Assembly (NCBI GenBank): GCA_013396915.1
Contig: VWZL01000525.1
Location: 62,001-126,000, forward strand
Length of the DNA: 64,000 bases
Reading direction: 5' to 3'
Origin: Stercorarius parasiticus
Lineage: Eukaryota; Chordata; Aves; Charadriiformes; Stercorariidae
The position numbers and the translations under genes are program-made. Under the pieces are notes generated by a model, which saw only the letters and a program-made list of their open reading frames with translations, made no database searches and was not told the DNA's origin. How positions within the stretch are numbered: the stretch's first letter is position 1; every line of letters begins with the position of its first letter. Positions 56,280 through 64,000 of this stretch are shown here, piece after piece.

Positions 56280-57150
56280 CTAAAACAGAAATATTTATTC
56301 CAGTTAGTGATTTAAAAAAAAAACCGAAAAGGAAACAAAACCTACGGCAGGGAAAAGGCCATCGCTGCGCTGTGACAACTCCAGGTCAAGGAGCAGCAGC
56401 AGAAACTGCTTTGCCCAAAGATACTTGAAGAGCTTGGTCTGCTCCGGCCTAATTGCTTTTCACAATTAATGTGTTACACTAAAATGAAGATAACACTACC
56501 ATTTGTCATTACATAGGTGACCCTTGGCATGGTCTAGCAGTTCAAGCAGATGTAGGAATCATTAAATTAAGGCAGTTATTTGAAATGTTTAAAGAAATTA
56601 AGCAAAGATTTATTACCACAAGCCATCATTTATACACCAGCCACATACACCATCTGTTTGGTTTTTATTTTAATAAGTTGAAGTTAGTTGGAAAAAACAA
56701 ATGGATGGAGCCTCGTGTTGCTTACTGCCCTACAAAACACAGCCGGGGGCTGACGCTCCCGTTATTTGCAGGCTCCCGGTGCCCCCGTGGCCGTGCAGGG
56801 AGCGGGAGGAGAGGAGGAGCCCAACGGGACGTCCCCGGACATTTCTGCGGCTCAGCTCAGGCCACGGGAGAGAGGAGCTGCAGTTCCCATCACAGAATCA
56901 GTGTTTGCTGATGTTTACCCTCCACTGACACCCAAACACACCCACTAGAAGGAGACCTGCAGAGGTGCGCAGGCGGGCTGCGCAGAGCCGAAAGCTCCAT
57001 TCGCACCTTGGACAACCCAGGGCTTGTGCGGAGCCTGACGGGGGAAAACACCACGCTTCCCGCACGCGTTCTTGGAACGGGAATTAAATTCTTCCCGGGC
57101 TTGTATTTCCCACGATTTCAGCACTCACTTTCAGTACGATCTGCTACAGA

Positions 57151-57275
57151 TAATCCCAGACTGGCGGGGGCTGGAAGGACCTCCAGAGATCATCCAGCCC
57201 AACCCCCTGCCAGAGCAGCCTAGAGCAGGCTGGACAGGAACACGTCCAGGCGGGGTTTGAATATATCCAGAGAAA
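57151..57275 (-). mobile_element. CR1 LINE 3' fragment, short
   Basis: Minus-strand piece, TAATCCCAGACTGGCGGGGG to GGGGTTTGAATATATCCAGA, truncated after about 125 bp. Confidence 0.85.
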
Positions 57276-59676
57276 TAATACTGAAATTAATCCTGGCCAA
57301 ATTCCGTTCTCTGCAGGCCAAGGTGCAGAAGGTGTTTGACCCAACAGCGTTGTCAGCGTTCGCCTTCCCCGACGTCCCCAGCGCGGCTGCCATGAGCCTG
57401 CTCCTAGTGCCAACGCTAGGAATGGCATTAAGGCTCATTAACTTAACTCATTCCACAAATTTCAGAGCCCAGTAATCCGGAGAGTCAACCAACCATTAAA
57501 AAAAAAAATCACCTGGTTGTCAAACATGTAACATCCCAAAGAATCTATTCCCTGTACGGCTTAGTGCGCTCCTTCTCCACGTACACAAGCACTTCAGTTC
57601 TCAGTCCTCGCTCAGGACAGGTTCGCCCAGAAATGATTATGCTGCATGGCTAATGTCAACGTTGCTCCAAACCCAACACTATACCAAGAAATGATTTGGC
57701 CATAAGATATTTACTGAACGTGCTCCTTTGGAAAACGAGCTTCTCGCTGCACAAAGAAGCAGAAATGGGATGATAACGCGCTGGAAAGGCGCCGTCGTGC
57801 CACACCGCGGTGGATGGAAGCCATTCATTTTGCTAGCGAACATGCAAACACATCCTACGGTAACGAGCAGTTAATGAATAGTGCTTTCCCTCTGCCCCTT
57901 TAGCTCCCTACTTCTTGACCAAACGTGAGGAATGCTCTGCCCACGGCTACACCGCAGAACTCCATCTTTTCTCCAAAGATTCGGGTACCAGCTTTGGGTT
58001 CTGCAGCCACGCACGCCGTAAATCTAGGGAGGGCAGCAGCTGCACCAGAAGCAGCTTTTGCATCCCAAACTGTGTTTTTCAGCACCTCCTTTCACAGTTT
58101 CTGTGTGCGTTAGCTGGGTTTTTCCCTTCGGGAGGAACAAAGGGTTTCCACACACCCCCCCAGTATTCCCAGTAATGGGAGGGTGGGTGGATTTAAGGCC
58201 GTGGTGCAGCATTTCAGCGCGGGGACGGGGGCAGCGGGGTGAGGAGCACCCGGGGCAGAGGAGAACACGCACCCCCCGCCCGCGGGACGCGTTTGCACAG
58301 AATTCCTTTTCCTTCAAGTACCAAATCGCACAGGAGGGCGCGTTTTCCATTACCCCACAGAAGCTCACTTACGTGGGTCTACTATTTTGAGCGCAGGGCA
58401 ATTCTTTATTTCATTACAATACCGTTTTTATACGACCCTTCTAATAAGAAAGTGGATGCCGTTCACCATCTGCAATCTGGTTTTAGTGTCATTATGAGAC
58501 ATTTCCACAAGTTCATTCCACTTCTGTAAATACCAGTCCTCCATTTTCCAGCTAAATCCTTGCTAACGGGGATAAAAGCAAAGAAAAAAATTAAATACAA
58601 GCACCTGGTTAAAAGATTTCTAATAGCACAATTCTGTCTTCTCTATTACATACAATAAAGCCATTCCCAGCACAGAGAATTTCTTGAGGCCTTTTATACA
58701 TTTTTAGGGAATATCTTTTCAAAAAGCTGTAACTCCGTCAAGATGGCACTACATATATTTTCCCGTATAACCGTGACAGCAAAATGGCATGGCTCGTGAA
58801 AGCAGGAGGATGCTGGAAGCAGGGCCACAATCCCACCGCAGCAATGAGAGCGGCGTTTAGGAACCTGGGACTTTCAGCGCAGGTCAACCTTATTGCTCCG
58901 AAACTTCTAGTTTAAAAGGAACAGAACTGAATTCCCCTTCCGAGATGCTCGTGATCGTCAGCATCTGCTACAGCCCATCAACGTAACAGACAAATAGGCT
59001 TGAATCAGCTACTGAGGAGAGATTTTTCTGCCTCGATAACATCACCCAAAAACGTAACTATCTGGACGCTTGAGGCAGGAGGAACCCCCAGAACAACACT
59101 GGCAGAGACACCCAGAAGGTGCACTGAGAGCATCTTCTGCCCTCAGTTGTAGCCGAGATATAAGAACAACGTCGATGTACATCAGGAACAGCTTACAACA
59201 TTCTTTCAGAACTTCTGCAGTTGTGTTAGGTTTAATTTTTCAGGTTTAACTTATCTGGCATTTAAGGTGTATTCAATCAGCCTGGGGTGCTCTTGGGAAC
59301 AAAAGAACCTAAAAATAAGAGAAATCTTTCAGATACCCGGGAGCTGGGACAAAGGTGGCACCACAGAACCTGAGAAATCAAACTCCTTCCGTTCTCTCTT
59401 TTCCCCGCTGCTTACAAGGAGCGACCCAGCCAGGCGGGCAGAGACCAGCCCGTGCCAGGGAGCACAAATCAAGACCCCGTCAGTCTTTCCACCTTCCCAC
59501 GCGCGAGGTCCAAGGCGCAGATCGTGTAAACTTTCAGTAGCTTGAAAAACATGACGGTGTCCTTTGCAAAACTAAAATTCGCGCTGAAGCAGGTGCTGAC
59601 TCGTTCAGTCACAATGTCTGGAGTTCTACCCCTCGCCAGGTACCCAGAAATAACTGAGGAAATACCGACATTGAGG

Positions 59677-59833
59677 AAAGACACTGAGGGGCTGGAGCGT
59701 GTCCAGAGAAGGGCAACGGAGCTGGGGAGGGGTCTGGAGCAGGAGTCTGGTGAGGAGCGGCTGAGGGAGCTGGGGGTGTTCAGCCTGGAGAAAAGGAGGC
59801 TGAGGGGAGACCTTCTCGCTCTCTCCAGCTCCC
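59677..59833 (+). mobile_element. CR1 LINE fragment, group B, cut by an assembly gap
   Basis: Plus-strand copy starting near GACACTGAGGGGCTGGAGCG and ending abruptly at CTCTCCAGCTCCC before the N at 59834. The 3' part present at 41253-41850 is absent. Confidence 0.92.
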
Positions 59834-59834
59834 N
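59834..59834. other. Assembly gap (single N)
   Basis: One N exactly where the group B CR1 stops. Compared with the intact copy, about 320 bases of CR1 3' end are missing. Confidence 0.9.
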
Positions 59835-60225
59835 AATACCAGCAGCACGGGCTCAAAGCCAGGACAAGGACCCATCGTGACAGCGGTGCTGGGAAAAGCA
59901 CCTAATGATGGGGCTCCTCTGGGCAGGGCCACACAGAAGGAAAGTCCCAGCTTTGGGTGCTCGTGTTATCGCGGTCTCCTTGGGTTTCGTCTGTTCAGCC
60001 TCCCAGCGGGGACCACGCGCTTTCACGCACTGAAGCATCACGCAGCCGCGGCAGATGCTCTCAGAACACAAACAGCAGGGATTTGGGGAGGGCTTGAGAA
60101 CAGGGATCCTGAGAGTCCTCTGCATTCAGCACAGATTTGGGAAGGGAGGAATACAGACCGGACAGAACCACGCAGGTATGCTGTCGCTTAGGAGCCATTT
60201 CAAACAATTTACTCACACACATAAT

Positions 60226-60241
60226 TTTTTTTTTTTTTTTA
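60226..60241 (+). repeat. Poly(T) run
   Basis: About 16 T in unique sequence. Confidence 0.85.
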
Positions 60242-60419
60242 CACAAATGTCCTAAATTTAATTCTGAAGCTAAAACACCCTAAATCATCTTTATAGACGG
60301 TATCACAAGTTTGAGCCTTCCAGCCCTGGCACTTGTTCATCCTCCTTCATTTTTCCAAACATATTTACGTACGAGTATTACCTCTGTCTCTTCTGCCGCG
60401 ACCGGCTCCCTCTCTCACT

Positions 60420-60500
60420 GTCCAGTTTTGGCTACTACCGGAAACAAGATATTGGACTAAATGGCTTTTTTGGTCTAACCCAGGACGGATGATATTTTGT
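60420..60500 (+). mobile_element. Old CR1/L3-like LINE 3' end
   Basis: GGACTAAATGGCTTTTTTGG followed by TCTAACCCAGGACGG resembles the 3' end shared by old reptile/bird LINEs (GGCTAGATGGACC...TCTGACCCAGTATGG type). Confidence 0.5.
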
Positions 60501-62000
60501 TCTTAGATCACAAGATCACCTTAGACCATCTTTTGTTCACCTTCCTCAACGTGTCAACAAGCTTTTATGGGTAATTGCCGTAATTCTAATAAAATCAGCA
60601 AAGATCTTCACTTCTCCCTATCACTAGTATTTACTCTTATTAACTGCTGTCTCCCACCTGCAGTAAACCCCAGGAGATGCAGCTGTAACTGAAGTTGCTG
60701 TCACATCTATTCGCAGTAATCTTGTCTAAATACGAGACTGATCTTGTCTAAAAATGAGAAACAAGAAATAGATTAGTCACCGCTATTTTGTGTCAACACT
60801 TTTCCTAAGCAGGAAAATCAACCATTACGCATTCCGAAGAAACGCGCAATTAAGCCTAGGTCTAATCACTTGCTTGTCTTCCTTCAGACTTGCTTGGTGA
60901 AGGTCCAGAACAAAACGAGGACGATTCTGAGATCTCAGAAGTCAAAAATCTCAATAAATAAAAGGAACTAAGTCTTGAGGCTTTTTGCTGTGCTGGACGA
61001 TCACCCTGCAAAGGGACCTTTACAAAAAGCAACGGTAAACAAAATTTACCAAACTGCCTTCCGCTCCGAACAGCTCTCCCATCTGAGATTGCTGATGTGC
61101 GGCAAAGCACGTTATTTATGTGCTTCCATCAGGGCACAGCGACTCGGAAAACGCAGAGCTCAGGCAAAGCAATCCGTACTCGGGGGTTAACGGCTGTCAC
61201 GGTAGCCAAGAAAAAACAAAAAAAGGGAAAAATAAAAAGCAAGCAAGCATGCTCCATCAGATCTGGAATCGATGTGTCTGAAGTCAAAGACCGACACTTG
61301 AAATCCCCAAAATCTGAAAAATGTCGCTGCCCCGCAGGAAGGACAATGAAGGAGGGTCTGGAGGGCCCCGGGCCGGGGCGGGATTTCAAGCAGCGGCAGG
61401 TAAAAGTGTCCGTGTCGAAAGCGGAGCTGACGACATTTCCCACCTTTATGCCGTGTTTTGGGTGTGAGAGCCAGGGAGTGTATCCCATACAGCAAAAAAA
61501 GACAGAATTGTTCAGGTGCGCTGATTAGCACTGTAATAAATGTCAGTGTTTGTTTAATTCTCATATAATAATGCCTGGAATTAAGCTACTTTTTAATTAG
61601 GGATGGAATTAACGGGGATAATAGCATGACAACCATCACTCTTTTTCGTAATTTTTTCTAAAATTGTAGCTATTTTATTGACATAGCTACAAACTGAACA
61701 GCTACGTATTTGCTAACTTTAACGCTGAGTTTTGCTCTATCACCTGAGAATTTCCAAACTAGCAAGATTTTGAAACGGATATTATTAGTCCTTTTGCCAC
61801 TGCTTAGAAACCCCACTGACAGCCTGGGTCGTGTTTCTTTGCGCAAAGAGAACGACAAAGAATTACAGCTAAGACCGGACCGACACACGAAGGTGGGCAG
61901 AAACCAAAGGTTATAGTAGATGTAGTAGATATCTGAAACTGAAAAATCATACTGGCATTACACCCCAGTCCGCTGCAGAGCGGTTGACCGTAGTCTCTGA

Positions 62001-62086
62001 TGATGATTATTACTATTACTACTTTTATTATTATTATTGTTGTTGTTACTGTTAATAATAATAATAATTATTATTATTACTATTTA
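62001..62086 (+). repeat. TTA/TAA imperfect microsatellite
   Basis: Mixed TTA, TTG and TAA units. The left half (TTATTATTATTATTG) and the right half (AATAATAATAATAATTATTA) are partly complementary, so a hairpin can form. Confidence 0.9.
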
Positions 62087-63087
62087 CAGGCATGCTGATG
62101 GAATTTTAAGGCGAGATTTAAATGCAAACAGATAGCTTTATGGACGTTTGTAGGTAAAGGCTAACACAAAGCATTTCCAGGTGCCAGGCAGGCTGGCATC
62201 ACAGACGGCAGACGCGGCGGCCCAGAGCCCGACAGCATCAGCGAGACTGGCTTGAAGTTAAGCAGAGGGACAGTAACAAAGGAAGAGCAACCAAATCCAT
62301 AGGGAACCCTAATTTCACAACTGAAAAACCCCACCATAAGCGACAACTAACGGCTGGTGAAACGCAGTTGCACAAACCTGTAAAAATGAGACCGCCCCAT
62401 GGCAATCCTCCCACTCCTCTCAGATAAGGGGTCAGCTGGAAAAAGGAATAAAGTGAGACTGATTCCTCCATCTGGGAACTTTATTATTTCTCGTATAGCA
62501 GTTTGGGAAGTACAAGTCATTCGAATTCATTCGAATTGTTTGTTCCTAACACCACACGCACTATTAACGCTTTTTGCTTAGCACTTCCCTCCAGGTGAGA
62601 AAGACATTGCCTATAAAGCGCAAACTGATTTAACGTAATTCTTGATTTCTACTGCACGGCATTTTCGTAGCAGCGAAGCAATGCCTGAGCAGCCCCCTGG
62701 AAGTCCGGTGGGAGACTCCCACGCACAACTGGGTAAAAACTAATCTCTTTCTATTACAACGTATCATGAAGGATTCAAAGCCAGAGAAGCGTGACCTGCT
62801 TTTATCACATCCTATTCCATAACCATGACAGTACATTTTGATAACAGCACAATAACGTTCCCTGCTCTATCTCGGCTTTGGTTCTCAGGAGAGACCACAA
62901 AGACTCCTCCAAAGAACAGTAAGGACTGAAGTCACCATGTTAAGGACCATCCCCATTGGGTAGCAGGGCCACCCAGTGCTCCCAGAAAGACAAATGCTCT
63001 GCTGGTTTGAAGCGACAGAAGCAAGGTTGTGCCCCCAAAAACATGTCCTTTCTTTCCCGTTCCGACAGCTGATTCAATAACAGAGAT

Positions 63088-63461
63088 TAGAATCATAGAA
63101 CCATAGAATGGTTTGGGTTGGAAGGGACCTTAAAGATCAACTCATTCTACCCGCCCTGCCCTGGGCAGGGACACCTCCCACCAGCCCAGGTTGCTCCAAG
63201 CCCCGTCCAACCTGGCCTTGAACCCCTCCAGGGATGGGGCAGCCACAGCTTCTCAGGGCAACCTGGGCCAGGGGCTCACCACCCTCACACCAAAGAATTT
63301 CTTCACAAGATCTCATTGAAACCTCGCCCCTTTCAGTTTAAAACCATCAATCCTTCATCCTATTGCTCCACCCCCTGATCAGGAGTCCCTCTCCATCCCT
63401 CCTGTAGGCCTCCTTCAGGTACTGGAAGGCCGTTATAAGGTCTCCCTGGAGCCTTGTCCTT
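63088..63461 (-). mobile_element. CR1 LINE 3' fragment, group A
   Basis: Minus-strand copy with the full inverted end TAGAATCATAGAACCATAGA. The start matches group A closely while the far half (63300-63461) is more diverged. Confidence 0.92.
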
Positions 63462-64000
63462 GCCACTCTTTAGAAAGAAGGCTACCTGCCGGTAAGCACA
63501 GTTAGAGAACTCCATACGCATATCCATACAGACACATCCATATGCGTCAGACAGCTCCCCTGCTCTCACAAGCCAACGACTGCATCCACATCTAAGACCA
63601 CATCGCTGGGAATGCGACACTCGTTTATCATACCAACACAAGCTCAGGCCCAATTCCGATAATCCTGGACCTACTGCTGTCACAATCTCCTCCTTCACAG
63701 CAACTTACGTACGGGGTACGAGCCCACTGCGGTACACGACATCCAGGATTGTGTGCATGTGAAATGGTTATTTCTCCCAAGAATATCACCCGACCACGCA
63801 GCCTGCAGATGTGGACACAGCCCACTCTCCTGCCCCCGTCCCCCTCCCTTATTTTGCCAGCTTAGTGCTAACGCTGATGGGAACGTACATCACGCTTCTG
63901 CCAGCGTCACCGGCTCAAGCCGTGCTAGGACTTGTCCTACAGTATGCTGTGTCAGAACACGCTCATTTTCCATGGGATGCTCTGCAGCACCGCGCTTCGC

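Larger units (their letters stand above)
56280..64000 (-). other. DTNB: DTNB intron upstream of the first exon in the window (partial)
   Basis: At least 7.7 kb of intron. The preceding exon, expected to encode a PLDLAHIV-type segment, was looked for on the minus strand and not seen. CR1 copies lie at 57151-57275, 59677-59833 and 63088-63461, an old LINE 3' end at about 60420-60500, and a TTA/TAA tract at 62001-62086. Other parts appear unique. Confidence 0.7.

Noticed and set aside
60360..60425. Minus-strand segment reading EREPVAAEETE before GGTAATAC, considered as the missing upstream DTNB exon
   Set aside because: It does not match the expected PLDLAHIV-type exon and the phase is not compatible.

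Overview
The window is a stretch of vertebrate nuclear DNA, almost certainly avian. Short coding exons with standard splice sites sit far apart in large introns, and the introns carry many CR1 LINE fragments, the main interspersed repeat of birds. The two youngest CR1 groups look more like Neoaves copies than chicken copies; that is an impression from memory, not a search.

One protein-coding gene is recognised: DTNB (beta-dystrobrevin), on the minus strand. Seven consecutive internal exons are present, in transcript order 56202-56279, 37227-37316, 29687-29774, 13947-14032, 11714-11827, 7496-7592 and 848-868. All splice phases join without a break and the joined 574 nt has no stop. They encode the end of the linker after the ZZ region, the two syntrophin-binding motifs, and the C-terminal paired coiled coils, ending with a 21-nt micro-exon (EEEQKQA). 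The 5' exons (EF-hand-like and ZZ parts) lie beyond position 64000 and the C-terminal exons lie before position 1. Promoter, start codon, stop codon and poly(A) site are all outside the window.

Everything else is intron. Repeats include at least nine copies of one young CR1 group and three of a second, several older CR1 copies including a reverse-transcriptase fragment at 32570-33239, very old CR1/L3-like remnants, and simple repeats (a GAA-rich purine tract, a TTA/TAA tract, an acidic-coding CTC/ATC tract, poly(T) runs). Three assembly gaps (13121-13131, 33240, 59834) all fall inside CR1 copies, and the 11-N gap appears to stand for about 165 bases.

No undescribed defence, mobile or biosynthetic system is visible. 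The observations most worth following are a near-perfect inverted CR1 pair flanking a syntrophin-binding exon, two in-frame cryptic exon candidates on the DTNB strand (36 nt and 66 nt), a diverged first half of the first syntrophin-binding exon, and a CR1 nested in an older CR1.
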